In this document: positions 1-11,772 of the stretch, piece by piece
Numbering within the stretch: the stretch's first letter is position 1
Layout: each line of letters opens with the position of its first letter
Source of the DNA: Zelonia costaricensis
Lineage: Eukaryota; Euglenozoa; Kinetoplastea; Trypanosomatida; Trypanosomatidae
DNA length: 51,524 nucleotides
Assembly: GCA_030849075.1 (NCBI GenBank)
Contig: JASAOO010003387.1
Span: forward strand, 1 to 51,524
Direction: 5' to 3'
Notes under the pieces: model-generated
Databases searched by the model: none
Told to the model about the DNA's origin: nothing
Seen by the model: only the letters and a program-made list of their open reading frames with translations
Program-made: the position numbers and the translations under genes

Positions 1-3000
1 ATCCTCCTTTCCGCTTTTACTTCCTTCATCGTTGCTTCTTTCCGTGATTTGGTCTTCTGTTCTCTGCCGTGTCTCTCCATTTCCTGCTCTTTTCCTCTTC
101 GTTTTTCTTCTTCTTTCAGTTGACGATTGTGGTCGTGTGCTTGCGGCTTCTCTTGCCTTTCTTCTTCTTCGTTTTCGATTTAAGACTGTGTGCGTGTGCG
201 AGTGGGTGCATCTTTCCGGTCTTTCCTGCTTCCTTTGTTTTTTTTATTTGCTTGTTTTCAGTTCTTTTTTTTTTTTCAGCTCGCTGGTTCTCGCCGCATT
301 CCGCTGCTTTGAAGTTCCGTCTTTTTTTTTTCTACTTTCAACTCCTCTCGTTTCCTCTCGCCTTTCTCTCTTCATTCACGCCACCGCGCCGTCTCAGCTA
401 CACGCCCCCCCCGCCTCCCTCGACGTTGTTCCTCCTCCTCTCTCTGCCGCTGTGTTTCTCATTCTTTCCTGGCTTGCGCACGCTGATTCGCGTTCTCTTG
501 CCTGCCTCGGCATCGTTGAGTTTTGCTCGCGTAAACTTGCGTCTGCGTGTGTGTCTCTGTGTGCGCGTGTGGGCTTCTCTGTGTGTGCGCACATCTAAAA
601 CACTCTCGCGCTCTCTCTCAACAGAGCTGCGTGCACAGGTGGTGCTTCAGTGACGCTTGCTCGCTCTGCGTCGCTGAAAGAGGTTGACACTGTCACACAC
701 ACACACAAACCTAGATCCATACACGCATTTACGCGCGTGCTGCGGTAGAATAGAATCAAAAGCGATAAAGTCAGAGAAAGCAACCACCACCACCACCACC
801 ACCACCACAACACAACACAACAACGGCTGAGAGTAAGTGGAGAAGGGAGGCGTGAAGTGTGTGTGACTTGCAGAAGGCCGCCTACAGGCTTCTGAACAAA
901 ACGTTTACACAGCGAAACACGTCGCCGTAGCGAGCTCGTGTCTACCCACCTTCTTCTTTTCTTGCTGTGGCTGGGACGTGTTGAGGAGAGGGCCCCACCC
1001 GCTTGTGCGATCTTTGCCTCCATCCCTCCCCTTGCCCGTCCCCTTGGGCCCTGCACCGCTTTCTGTTCCTTTTTTTTTTTTTCTGTGTGCTCTCTTCGTG
1101 TGCCCTGTGTCGACGTGAGAGGGGCAGTTCTTCACCACTCCCTTGCCGTCTCGAGCTGCTCCTACGGCACCCCGCACCTCCCCCTCGTCTTTCACTTCCC
1201 GACTCCACTACTGCACCTCGACCTGCGCTTCTCACTTTACGTTTCCTTGCTTGCGTGCGTGTCGTGTAGCCTCGTCTCGTTCCTCGTCGTCCAGTTTTTT
1301 TTTCTTTCGGCTTCTTTGCCTTCTGCTTCTGTGGTATTGCCGTCGTGTGCTCTGCCCGCTTCCTCTGTGTTGTCTAACCAAACTCCACAACACTGGTGCA
1401 TCGCCCGCCGTTTGCAGCGCCTCTTCTCCTCTACATCGTCTTTTCTTTTTTGGTTCCTCTTTTTTTCTTTTCTGTTTCCATTTCTCGTGCGGTTTCTCCA
1501 CAGACACGCGAGAAGGGAAGGAGGGAAGAAACTTGAAGGGCACAAGTAGACGGAAAGGTGCGGCAAGGTAGAAACAATTCCACGACGCCTTTCTTCTTCT
1601 TCTCCTCTCTTCCTCTTCTCGTTTTTTTCTTTATTTCGCTGAATTCCCGACTCCTTCCGGCGCTGCTGCTCCTGCTCCTGCTGTTGCTGCTGCTGCACGT
1701 GCACCGTACAGACTTTACAGCAGTAACCACTTCTGCGACTTGACTCGCCTCCTCCCCTCTTCCCCCCTCACGGCTTCCTCGGCACACAGACACGGGCTCT
1801 CAGAGGAAGCCGCTTTCATTTTTTGTTTTCTCCGTGTCGTGTCCGTCCACTTTCGAAGCCCCGGAGGCAACGACCCGAGCCAGAAAAAAAAAAGAGGGAA
1901 GCAGCATCGAAACAGGTCGGGTGCGTCGCTCGCTTTGGCTGTCGTCGTCGTCGTCGTTGTTGTTGGTTCTCCAGCCTCTACACGACCGTGCAGGGCGAGC
2001 GACACCGACGACAACAAAAAGGGCGTGAGACGGAGGCGCGACACACATACCCGATAACGCAGACGGCCAGAAAGGCAAAGAAAGAAACACACAAGGTCCC
2101 GAAGAACAGAGAATAGCGAAGGCAACTGGTGGCCACGCCGAAGAAGAAAAGAAGGAAAGCAAACACACGATAGCGGCTCTTCTCGTCTTTTTTTGTTTTC
2201 CTTTTTACCTTCTCCAGCGACGCCTTTGGACACTTTGCGCACGAGACTCGCAGACGCACTGCGCTCGCTACGCCTGTCGCGATCCACGGTCTTTTCGTCC
2301 TTGTGTGTTCCTCGTCTTCCCCCCTCTCTGCCTTTCTCGCTTAGTAAGGGATTCGCCTTCATCTCTCCTTCCTTCTTTTTCTTTCCTTCTTTTCTCTCCT
2401 TTGCCAGAAACGCAGACGGCGCGTTCGAGAAGAACGAATACGACAAGAAAACAAAACAGCAACAACAACAAAAACGCTGGTAAAACGCAGCGTCGTATCA
2501 CCGCAGCTGCTGGTGTCTCGCTTGAAGGTCTCTTGCTTTTTTTTTTCTTCTTGTTCTCCCGTTTGGTGTAGCTTGTCTTTGCCTGTCGTGTTGCCGAGCG
2601 CCACGCTTGTTTTGAGTGCTCCTCCTGCTGCTGCTGGTGCTGCGGACTGACCGACTCGCTTCCCTGTCTCTCTGTCTGTCTGCGCGTGTTTGCTGCTGTC
2701 TTTCCTTGAACTCTGCAGTGCTTCTCACTGGAAACCGTAGCGTTGTCCATCTATCTTTCATACCTCCCCTACCTCCCTCCCTGACACGATCTACCCACCG
2801 CCGTTGCTGCTGAGGCGTCGTCGACTTCTTTTCTTCCCTTGCTGTCTCCTTTGTGTCCGTGCGCACTTCGCTGGCATTCCATCATTTTCCATTATCTTCC
2901 TCACGTTTTTTTTTTCCCTTGCCTTTCTCTCTCTTCTCTTTTTTTTTTCTTGCTCGTTTTGCTGCGGCGTGCGTGCGTGCATGTGAGTGTTTTGACTTCA

Positions 3001-4015
3001 CCCACACTCCCCCCTTCCTCCTTCTTGTGTATCTCTTGCCGCGCGCGCCTCCTGTCCTGCGTGTGGTAGCTCTGTGTCTGTGTATTGTGCCCGTTTTCTT
3101 TTTTTGCTTGCCGCGCGGCGTCGCATTTGTGTCCCCTTCGTGTGTGTGCGTGTGTTTTTGATTTTTGTTTTGTGTCGGCTCGTGTGCATTTCACTGCTTG
3201 TCGTCCTTTTCTTTTTTCTCCTGGTTTTTTTTTTCTCTGGTGTCGCGTCTTGCGTGCCCTCCATCGTTTGCCTCCCCTCCTTCCCCTCCTCCGACACACG
3301 AACACACACACACACCGCTACGCTCGTTCTGTGTTCGCAGTCCTTCCTCTGTTGTGAAGAAGTCTCACCGTTGAACTCTTTGTCCGCTTCTCTTCTCTCC
3401 ACGCACCCTCCCTTTCCGCTTTATCTCACTACGTTACCTGCCTACTTTTTCTCCCACGCCTGTCGCTGCTCGTGACGGCGCCTTGGACTTGTCCTTGCTG
3501 TCGCCCATACACCCCATCACACACGCGCAGCTGTGTCTGCCCATCTGTCTAGCTAGCACCCCCCTCCTCCTCCTCTCTCTACCTCCATAGTTGGAGCTCG
3601 TGCGACGGTGCGCCTCTCCCTCGCTTCCTCCGTGCTGCGCTCTCAAGGTGTCTAACTGACACCGACGCACCGGCCCACACACTCACTAACACACACACAC
3701 ACACACACACAGGCATACAGACGCACGCGACTCCCCCCCCTGTGCCGACGTCTGTGCGTTTCACGCAGAACCGGCAGACACGCGGAGTCGTGTGTTGCTT
3801 TTGCGCATTGCCGCGTGTTCGCTTGTCGTTGCGCCGTGCACTCCTGTCACTGCTTCGCTTGCTTTTCCTTTTTACTTTTTACTTTTTCCTCTCCAGCTCT
3901 TTTCTGCGTGTCGGCGCTGCGTGTCGATCACGGCATCACCCGCATCTCACCGACCGCCACCCCCTCCCCCTCCCCGTCCCCTCTTGTGTGGTGGACGTGA
4001 GGTGGTGTTGCGGTC
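1..4015. other. 4-kb gene-free pyrimidine-rich region
   Basis: No credible coding region is seen on either strand. Open frames here are low-complexity Ser/Phe/Leu/Cys-rich (+) or Lys/Arg/Glu-rich (-) translations of T/C-rich DNA. The + strand is dominated by T and C for about 3.5 kb, with long T runs (for example near 1071-1082 and 3228-3236), and CA tracts at 3302-3314 and 3689-3711. In trypanosomatids such DNA occurs upstream of trans-splice sites and at strand-switch or transcription start regions. The window starts inside it, so I cannot tell which applies; a very long spacer is equally possible. Confidence 0.6.
3844..3896 (+). promoter_or_regulatory. Candidate trans-splice acceptor for the alpha-kinase gene
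   Basis: A T/C-rich tract at 3844-3894, with several CTTTTTA-like blocks, ends in CTCCAG with the AG at 3895-3896. No ATG lies between this AG and the start codon at 4016, so a spliced-leader mRNA from here would have an unspliced-leader 5' UTR of about 119 nt and use 4016 as first AUG. This fits the general trypanosomatid rule; the exact site is inferred. Confidence 0.6.
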
Positions 4016-7000
4016 ATGACGGATCTCGTGAGCAGCATCCCGAGTGCCTCCTCCTCGACCCCCACCGCGCCGGGCATCCCCGTCGTTGGTGCCCACACCG
4101 GATTACGCATGGGCACCTCCCCACCGCGCCTTCGAGAGGAGGCCGCGACGGCGTCGCTGCGGAGCAGCATCGGCTTCTCTGGCGCCCCGGGTGGGCCGTC
4201 GCCGTCGCTGCCCACGCACCGCACGCCGTCGGTGACCGACGCGACACCGACGCCGCGCCGCAGCAGCGCCGTCCGCCAGCGGCACAGCGGGGAGGAGAGT
4301 CTGCACTCGCCCGTCAACTCGCGCCACAGCGGCGGCGCCCCGCCGGCCTTGACGAGCCTGCCGCTGCTGCCTCTCCTGACGGGCCCGATGGGCTCGCGCA
4401 AGGAGCTGTTCGGCGACGCCGCCCTCCCGTCTACGCCAAACACGAGCGGGCGGCGGCAGGCACCGGGCATGAGCTCGTCCTCCACTACGGATGGCGCACA
4501 GGAGCCGACGCCGCGCGAGGCGAGCCCGCAGCCGGCTGCCTCCCGGCCCACCTCCTCCACCCCTGGCATGTCACCTGGAGCTGCCGCGCGCCTTGAGGCC
4601 AACACCTCCGTGCCGAACACCCCGCTGCCCAAGAGGCTCTCCACCTCGGCCCTGCGCGGCACCGGCGGGCTGCCAGAGAACGCCTCCGCCGTGGGCTCCT
4701 CCGTGTCACCCTTGTCACGCAGCGCAGCGCGGCCGCAGGCGCAGGGCAGCGGCCGCACCAGGGCACGCGGCGAGCGGGACGAGGATGTGACGGGGCTGAT
4801 GCGCAGCGTGAGCACGGACCACAACGCCTCCGTGTCGGTGCCGCTGCCGCTGATCGCGCGGCCGGCGACGAGCGTCTCGTCGAGTTTTCAGGGTCGCTTC
4901 GCGGTCCCCGTGCTGCACGAGCTGGGCGCCTCCGGCATGGCGCGGACGCACTCGCCCATGTCCGGCTCCTCGTCGCACGTGTCGCTGCGCCGCGACGAGG
5001 ACGGGCCGCAGATGGCACCCGCCCTCGCGCTCGTGATCGAGGCGTCCACGGCGGTTGGCCAGCCCCTGCCGCGCCCGCCGCACCCCCTCAGCCTCCCCGC
5101 CAGCACCGCGAAGGGCACGAATGTGTCGCCCACCCGGCCGCAGGGCTACTCCACGACACCGCAGTCGGGGCGGCGCGTGTCTGCCGCCGACGTGAGCCTC
5201 ATCGACGACGAAGGCGACGCGCTGCTCGAGGACTCGGGCAGCCGCAACAGCCACAACCCAGCGAACCTCTTCTGCGCCGCCCCGGTGCTGGTGTCGGCGG
5301 AGGGGAGCGGGGGGCGCATGCACCCGGACGACGCCGCCCTCAGCCCCGGCGCGTCCCGCACCTCGGGTGCGCTCGGCGCCGCGGCCGGGGCGAGCTTGAA
5401 CGGCATCGGGGTGTCCAGCAGCGTGGCGGTGACACCCATGACCAAGACGGACTCGCACCGCTTCGATGCGGCGCTGACGGAGGGCACGGAGGGGACGCGG
5501 CCAGGGAGCGGCAACGCTGGCAGCCGCGACGCCGGCGGTGTCGAGGACGACGCGCTGAGCGCAGACCAGGACGCCGCGGCGACGGCTGCGCGCGGGGTGA
5601 CGGTGGTGCAGCGGGCCGGCGATGCGGCGGGGGAGGACGAGGAGGGCGGCGGTGCCCACCACCCGAAGCGGGCGAAGCGGCGCCTGAAGAAGTCCCAGAA
5701 GGAGGGCAAGGGCAAGCGCCGGGAGGGCGCGAAGGCGGCGGCCCACGTGCAAGTGGAGAGTGATGCCGTCGCTTCCAGCGATACGCACGACGACCATGCC
5801 GTGCCCGCATCCGCGGCGACACCCGCTGACGTGGCAACAGCTGCGGGTGCCGCTCTCCCTGCAGCGGCAACCGACGCAACACCACCAGCAGCAGCAGCAT
5901 CCCCGTCAGCGGCGGGCTCTCCGGCGCCGCCCAAGTCGGGCAGCGCCCTCGCACGCAAGCGCGAGCGCAAGCGTCAGCTGAAGAACGCCAAGCTGAAGGA
6001 GATGTCGTCGGAGGAGCGGCGCGTGTACGTCGAGGACCACAAGCGCCGTCGAGCGGCCAAGAAGGCGCTGCGAGAGGCCGAGGCTGCCGCCGCCGCTGCA
6101 GCGCCGCCGCCGGCGCCGCAGTCGGAGGTGCAGGGCGACGCCGGTGAACTGGTAGTTCAAACCACGGAGGCGCTCGTTGCCCCGGCCGCGGAGGCGACGG
6201 ACAACGGGGCTGCGAGCCCGACGCCGCACCCACCCCCGCTCGCCAGCTCGAGTGGCGCTGACCCGGTTGACAAAGCGGCGCTCGTGGACCTTGCCGTGAC
6301 GCTGTCGCCACAGATCCTCGCCAACACCTGCCGCCCCGGCGGGAACGCTGTCATCGATGGGGGGCAGGCCCTGCTAGGAATGCTGGGAAGGGCGAGGCGC
6401 TGCACGAGCGCCTCGAGCACCAGCCCCGGCGCCCCGGTGCCGCCGCTGTCGATGCTGCCGCCCAAGTCGGTGTCCAGCCTCTCCGCGCCTTTCCGACGCC
6501 GCTTCCTCAGCGACGCGAGCGGCCTGACTCAGCAGCAGCAGCACCTTCAGAGCCGCACCAACAGCTTTGTCTTTCTCTCGAGCAGCACCCCGACCAAGGT
6601 GCCAGCGACTGGTGCGGCGCGCGTGGAGGCGGCGCAACACGGCTTCGATGACGACTCGGACGAGGCGGCCGAGGTGGAGGAGGACCTCGTCGCGAGCTCG
6701 CCCCCGCCGCCCGACGCCGCCGCTGGAGTGGAGGAAGCAGTCGATGACGTCGTGGACGAGGACAGCGGCGAGGACGACGCGTACGCCGGGTCGCTGGTCA
6801 CGCAGACTATGTACGGCAGCGGCGCCGTGACCGCCGTCGGGGCGGAGCGGGGCATTGTGGGGCCGCAGCTCAGCGTCGCTGTGATTGCGCCGCACCGGCC
6901 GCCGTCCGCGGCCGGCTCCGGCGTCGCCGCCATCCACGGGCTGAAGCAGCAGCGGCAGCGCGCGGCCTCGTCACCGGTGGAGGGCACGAACACCGTGACG

Positions 7001-9598
7001 GCCCACTCGAACGGCGCCAACGAGGTCGACGACTTTGAGGAGACGGCGCGCGAGGTGAGCGAGGCGTCGTCGCTAGTGCGGTCCGCCATGAACCGGAGCA
7101 GCGCCAGCCACCATCAGCAGAGCTCCACCGTGAACCAGCAGCCCGTCACCGAGGCAAGCCACTCCGTCGAGCTCGAGGCCAACGTGGCGCGGCGGGACGG
7201 CCGCCGGCACAGCGCGCGCGATGCGTCCGTGTCGTCGATGTCGTACTACACCTCCTACAGCGCCTCGCGTGACCGCAGTGCGGAGCGCGACGTCGCCGCG
7301 GCGCTGGCAAAGCCGTCCGCCGCGGCGTCGCCACGCCCAGTAGCCGGCAACGCAGGCCACAACCACAGCCGCGCATCTCCAGCACCCGCGGCGGCGGCGC
7401 AGAAGGCTGCCCGGCGCGGGCCGCGCAACCCCGCGTCGTCGTGCTCCTCCCTTCGCAGCCGCAGCGACGACAGCGGAAGCGACTACGGCAGCTCCGGCTA
7501 CGGCAGCTACAGCAGCTACAGCAGCAGTGGCAGTCTGCAGCCCGAGGTGCTGCCGCTTGCGGAGGGCTGCACCGTGCCGCCCCCTGCGGCCGCCTTCTCG
7601 GACCTCAAGTACCGCTACGCGTGTGTGTCGCAGCTGCGCAGCTACGCCGAACCCGCCATCATCCACGAGTGGGACCTCACGGAGGGCTGCTGGGGCAGCG
7701 TGGAGACGTCCGTCGTGCTAAGTCCGCAGCCCTTCTCGCAAGGCAACATGCGCGCCTCGTACTACATGATCGACATGCGCCGGCTTAACTGCATGCTCGT
7801 CGCGAAGCGCTACCTCAAGACCACCGTCGGCGACGATCAGTACTTTGACGACGTCTCGATGCACAGCATTGCGGGGCACTGGGCCCGCGTCTTCAACACG
7901 ATGAACCCGCCGAAGAAGGTTCGCTTCGTGCCTGCTGCGGTGCTCATCCTGCCCAAGCGCAACCCGCCCCTCATCCTCGCGATGGAGCCGCAGCTGACCG
8001 GCAAGTTCGTCAAGTACAACAACAACTGCGGCTACGTGCGGCGCAAGGCACGGTGGACTCCGCAGGCCTTCTCGCACTTCACCTACCACGCCAGCGAGCA
8101 CGCGCTGATGGTGGTCGACATCCAAGGTGTGGATGACTTCTACACGGACCCGCAGATCTTGTCGCCCGATGGGGAGGGCTACGGCCGCGGCAACCTCGGC
8201 AAGGAGGGCATCCGGCGTTTCCTGCAGAGCCACAAGTGCAACGATGTGTGCCGCGCCGTCGGCCTCCCCCCTCTCCAGCGCAACGCAAAGGGCGTCGTCA
8301 TCGCGCCGCTCAACACCTCGGCCAGCGGGCGCGCCAGCACCGGCCCGGGCACCCCCGCCGCGCCGGACCGCCTGTCCTCCGCCTCGGGGCTCCAGGAGGA
8401 GCGGCTGCCCCCCAAGGCCTTCACGCAAGCGACCCGGCGGGGGTCCAGCAGCAACGCCAGCACCGGCGGCGGCGGCGGCAACGGCGAGCACCAGCACCAC
8501 AGCCAGCAGCAGCAGCAGCACCACCACCACCACCACCAGAGCCGTCGCAGCAGCGCCTCCCTCGACGCTCGCAGACCCGGGGCTTCTGGCGGAGCCGTGC
8601 TGCACTCCCCCACGCACCCACCCGGCCCCCCGCCGCCCCCGCCCGGGCAGCGGCAGACACTGCAGACCGCCAGCGGCCACCCCTCCCCGTCCTCGCCCGC
8701 CGTCATGGCGTCGCCGATGAAGTCCGCCGCACTGCCGCCGCGCATGGGGCCGGCACCGAACTATGGTGTCAAGTACGTCCGCTACCCACGGCAGGCCCTT
8801 ATCCGGCCACAGAGCCAGTACTTCACCTCCACCGTCGCCGGCGGGCTCATGGCGGTGCCGCCCCAACAGCAGCAGCAGCAGCAGGGCAATCTCAGCGGCT
8901 TCGGCAGCGGCGTGCTGACACCGCACACGAACGCGGGGTTTGGGCCCGTGACTGAGCAGAGCAGCATCGGCAACGGCAGTATGAGTGGGGCACCGGTGAG
9001 CAGCAGCAGCGTGTTGCACTCCCCATCGGCCAACGCGAACGTTGCCATGTCATCGTCGACGTCGGGGGCGGCGAGTCTGTCACCAGCGGGACCGGCCATG
9101 CTGGCGGTGCCCATGCTCCGGCCACCCGGCTCGGGCGTACCCAACTACGGTGGCGGGGGCAGCAACGGCAACGTGCATGGTGCGGCGCCGATGAGCGGGG
9201 GTGCCAAGGCGGCACCCATGATTGGTCCGCCCAAGAGCGGTGGCGACAGCCTCGGCCCAGCAGCCCCGAAGCAGCCGGGCAAGTCGCCGCACCTGTGGCC
9301 TGCCGCCGTGATGAACAAGAGCGGCAGCGGCGTGCCCGTCTTCTATCCCCACCCCCCACCGCCGCAGCAGGCCGCTGCCGGACCGTCGCCGCCGCCGCCG
9401 CCGCAGCGTCTGCCGCGCCAGGGCTCCGCGACGGCGGCGGCGCCGACGGTGCAGACGGCGTCGGATGTGCGCCTGCGGGACCGCCAGGGCTCGCGGCCGC
9501 ACTCCTTCAGCCGCCAGCCGCTCTTCTCCGCCGTGGAGGAGATATGGTCGAGCGAGTCGAAGTCGCGGCATCACCGCCACCACCCCTCACGCCACTAG
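4016..9598 (+). CDS. Alpha-kinase domain protein (atypical Ser/Thr kinase), 1860 aa
   Basis: An alpha-kinase catalytic domain spans about residues 1195-1421. Visible landmarks are the ATP-binding lysine K1264 in LVAKRY, the VVDIQGV block (D1368, Q1370), the Gly-rich GRGNLG loop (1390-1395) and the zinc-binding SHKCNDVC block (H1406, C1408, C1412). This family includes eEF2 kinase and Dictyostelium myosin heavy chain kinases and phosphorylates Ser/Thr, often in helical or coiled substrates. The remaining ~1630 residues are mostly disordered: a Ser/Pro/Ala-rich N-terminus, a Lys/Arg-rich stretch near 550-580 and a basic one near 640-690, and a C-terminal tail with poly-Gln, poly-His and poly-Pro. 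I see no calmodulin-binding segment or Sel1 repeats, so eEF2-kinase orthology is not supported. The start is the first ATG after the candidate splice site. Substrate is unknown. Confidence 0.87.
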   Translation: MTDLVSSIPSASSSTPTAPGIPVVGAHTGLRMGTSPPRLREEAATASLRSSIGFSGAPGGPSPSLPTHRTPSVTDATPTPRRSSAVRQRHSGEESLHSPVNSRHSGGAPPALTSLPLLPLLTGPMGSRKELFGDAALPSTPNTSGRRQAPGMSSSSTTDGAQEPTPREASPQPAASRPTSSTPGMSPGAAARLEANTSVPNTPLPKRLSTSALRGTGGLPENASAVGSSVSPLSRSAARPQAQGSGRTRARGERDEDVTGLMRSVSTDHNASVSVPLPLIARPATSVSSSFQGRFAVPVLHELGASGMARTHSPMSGSSSHVSLRRDEDGPQMAPALALVIEASTAVGQPLPRPPHPLSLPASTAKGTNVSPTRPQGYSTTPQSGRRVSAADVSLIDDEGDALLEDSGSRNSHNPANLFCAAPVLVSAEGSGGRMHPDDAALSPGASRTSGALGAAAGASLNGIGVSSSVAVTPMTKTDSHRFDAALTEGTEGTRPGSGNAGSRDAGGVEDDALSADQDAAATAARGVTVVQRAGDAAGEDEEGGGAHHPKRAKRRLKKSQKEGKGKRREGAKAAAHVQVESDAVASSDTHDDHAVPASAATPADVATAAGAALPAAATDATPPAAAASPSAAGSPAPPKSGSALARKRERKRQLKNAKLKEMSSEERRVYVEDHKRRRAAKKALREAEAAAAAAAPPPAPQSEVQGDAGELVVQTTEALVAPAAEATDNGAASPTPHPPPLASSSGADPVDKAALVDLAVTLSPQILANTCRPGGNAVIDGGQALLGMLGRARRCTSASSTSPGAPVPPLSMLPPKSVSSLSAPFRRRFLSDASGLTQQQQHLQSRTNSFVFLSSSTPTKVPATGAARVEAAQHGFDDDSDEAAEVEEDLVASSPPPPDAAAGVEEAVDDVVDEDSGEDDAYAGSLVTQTMYGSGAVTAVGAERGIVGPQLSVAVIAPHRPPSAAGSGVAAIHGLKQQRQRAASSPVEGTNTVTAHSNGANEVDDFEETAREVSEASSLVRSAMNRSSASHHQQSSTVNQQPVTEASHSVELEANVARRDGRRHSARDASVSSMSYYTSYSASRDRSAERDVAAALAKPSAAASPRPVAGNAGHNHSRASPAPAAAAQKAARRGPRNPASSCSSLRSRSDDSGSDYGSSGYGSYSSYSSSGSLQPEVLPLAEGCTVPPPAAAFSDLKYRYACVSQLRSYAEPAIIHEWDLTEGCWGSVETSVVLSPQPFSQGNMRASYYMIDMRRLNCMLVAKRYLKTTVGDDQYFDDVSMHSIAGHWARVFNTMNPPKKVRFVPAAVLILPKRNPPLILAMEPQLTGKFVKYNNNCGYVRRKARWTPQAFSHFTYHASEHALMVVDIQGVDDFYTDPQILSPDGEGYGRGNLGKEGIRRFLQSHKCNDVCRAVGLPPLQRNAKGVVIAPLNTSASGRASTGPGTPAAPDRLSSASGLQEERLPPKAFTQATRRGSSSNASTGGGGGNGEHQHHSQQQQQHHHHHHQSRRSSASLDARRPGASGGAVLHSPTHPPGPPPPPPGQRQTLQTASGHPSPSSPAVMASPMKSAALPPRMGPAPNYGVKYVRYPRQALIRPQSQYFTSTVAGGLMAVPPQQQQQQQGNLSGFGSGVLTPHTNAGFGPVTEQSSIGNGSMSGAPVSSSSVLHSPSANANVAMSSSTSGAASLSPAGPAMLAVPMLRPPGSGVPNYGGGGSNGNVHGAAPMSGGAKAAPMIGPPKSGGDSLGPAAPKQPGKSPHLWPAAVMNKSGSGVPVFYPHPPPPQQAAAGPSPPPPPQRLPRQGSATAAAPTVQTASDVRLRDRQGSRPHSFSRQPLFSAVEEIWSSESKSRHHRHHPSRH

Positions 9599-11772
9599 AC
9601 GACGCTCACAACGCGGCTACCGGCGGGAGAGGGGGAGGGGGGGGGGCTAAGAAATGCGAGTGGAAAGGGTGAAGCCGCAGCGCTGAGACGAGGGCCCGGT
9701 GCGGGCCTGCATGGCGTGTGCGTTGATGTATGCGTGTGCGTGAGTGTACACGTGAAGGCGGTCACTGCCTGTCGTAGAGCCGCCGTCGCTTCGTCTTGTG
9801 TGGGGGCCCCTCTTTCCCCTTTCCTGCTTTCTTTTCCGCGTGCGCGTGTGTGCCGGTTTCTTCGAGTTTCTCAGAGTCTCCCTCCTCCCCCCTCTCTCTC
9901 TCCCGGATACGCAAGCGCGCACCCCCCCTCCACCCCCGGTGCAAATTCTATGTTTTTTTTCTCTTATTGTCATACCCCACTTCCATATTTCCGTGAAACG
10001 ATTGTGAGCGTGCCTGCGTGTATGCGTGTGTGTATGCGTGTATGTGTGTGCGTGTGAGTGTGTGTGGCACGTCACGCGACTCGCGCGTTGCGTCTTGCCG
10101 GGCAGAGACAGTGTGCCCCTCTTGGCTTCTCTGTCCTTCCCAAGGCGAGTGGGTGCTGAGCTGCGCGTGGATGTCTCATCATCTCCTTTTTTTTCCCCCG
10201 TCAAGGGGAGCGCGAGACAGTGGTGTTGGCCATGTATTGGCGTCTTCACCCCCCCCCGCGCAAGTGTGATGCCGTCGTGTCAGTGCGCGGCTGTCCGGAC
10301 ATATTTGTGTGTGTGTGTGTTCACGGTGCTCATCGATGTGACTTCGTGCGCAGGCTCCTTGGCAGAACGCCAAAAAAAAAAACGAAGAGAAAAACACTGC
10401 GAAGGCACACGGGCGGGGGGGGGGGGGGAGGGGAGCGGACCCGGTGCATGAGCGCGCAAGTGCTGATCGCCTCGCACCCCCACCGTCTTCCACTCTGGTC
10501 CGTGCGGTAGATCCGCGTTGGTGACACAGTTCCCACACAGGGTATGAGCCAAGAGTGCAACGTCGCTGTCCACGGCACTCCCGCCGGGTCTTGGTTCACA
10601 TAGACGTGATCAACCCCTAGCACGCATGGGAGCTCTGCGGAGAGGTTTGCGACGCAACGTTGCGTGCACGCGTTCGTCCTGCTCCTTCCTTTCTTCAACT
10701 GGGTCAATGCGCTCCTGATAGACCACTCTTTACACCGCCCGCTACTTCCTCTCGCACCCTCCCTCCCCTTCCTTACCTGCCTGCTGCCATACCCAACATA
10801 CACACGCACACACAACACACACAATGCAGCTGCGTGCACACCACGCCCCTCGCTCTCGCTCCCCTTCCGTTCTTCCTCTGTTCTTGCGACCTGTTCTCCG
10901 CCCCCCCTCCTCCTCCTGCCCCAGCTGTGCTCGTCTTGTCTGTGCGCCGCGCCAAGTGAACCCGCTCTCCGCGCGTTGCTCCCTCCCACCCTTCTGTGCC
11001 CCCCCCCCTCTCCCGCTCTGTCGCTCCTCTTTCTGCCCTTGACGTGACTCCCCTCGTTGGACTGCCGTGTCGTGCGCACTCACTCGAGGCCCCGCCCCCC
11101 CCCCGTCCCTTCCCCGGCTCGTGCTCCCCTCACCCCGCATCGCCAACTGCCTCCGCCTCTTGCCTTTGCGCACGTTTTCTTCGCTCGTTTTTGCGACCTC
11201 CCCTGCGCGTGCGCGCGACGGTCGTGCAGAGCCAGAGAGACGGTGGGGCGCCGCTGACGCGTCGCGTAGACGTCGCACCTGCCCACTCTCCTTCTCACCA
11301 CTCCCCCCTCCCCCCCGCGTGTGCCACTCGTTCTCTTCCACTTTCCCGTTTTTTTCCCTTTGTTGTCCACGTCGCTTCTCTTGCCTCTCTTCTGCTTCCC
11401 TGCGTGCACGCTCACGTCCTATTCGCTTACCCCCTCCTCCCTCTCGCGCTCGTCACACATCACTCGTCCTCGAGGAAGGCACTTTCTTCTTGCGGTGCAC
11501 TCGTCGCGTCGACGCCGACCCCAGCGTAGCCGTCCCACTTGCTTCGCTGACGTTATTAGCGTGCGCGTCTCGCGACACACTGAGGTTTGCTTCCACGTAT
11601 CCGATACACAACCGGAGCTCCCCTGTACCACACTTCTGTGTCACCCCAGGTGCCCTCATACGAGCTCAAGCCAAACCTCCCTTCACAAACACCCACACCC
11701 ACAGTCACTCCCCCCCACACACACGTCCGACTCCGCTCTACTTCTCCCCGCTCACCCCAATTATCCGGCAAG
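9599..11772. other. Intergenic spacer (3' UTR, processing region, 5' UTR)
   Basis: No credible gene is seen. The first half has GT-rich stretches (10017-10066 and 10306-10320) and a G run at 10415-10428, as expected for a 3' UTR/spacer. The second half is C/T-rich with a CA tract at 10801-10823 and many pyrimidine-AG sites leading to the ENTH gene. I could not choose one splice acceptor. Confidence 0.6.

Noticed and set aside
32..653. Two Phe/Leu/Ser/Cys-rich + frames at the window start
   Set aside because: They are translations of a pyrimidine-rich tract, looking like membrane proteins only because T-rich codons encode Phe, Leu and Ser.
4715..5797. - strand frame of 360 codons, and others within the alpha-kinase gene
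   Set aside because: Shadows of a GC-rich coding region with no recognisable domain.
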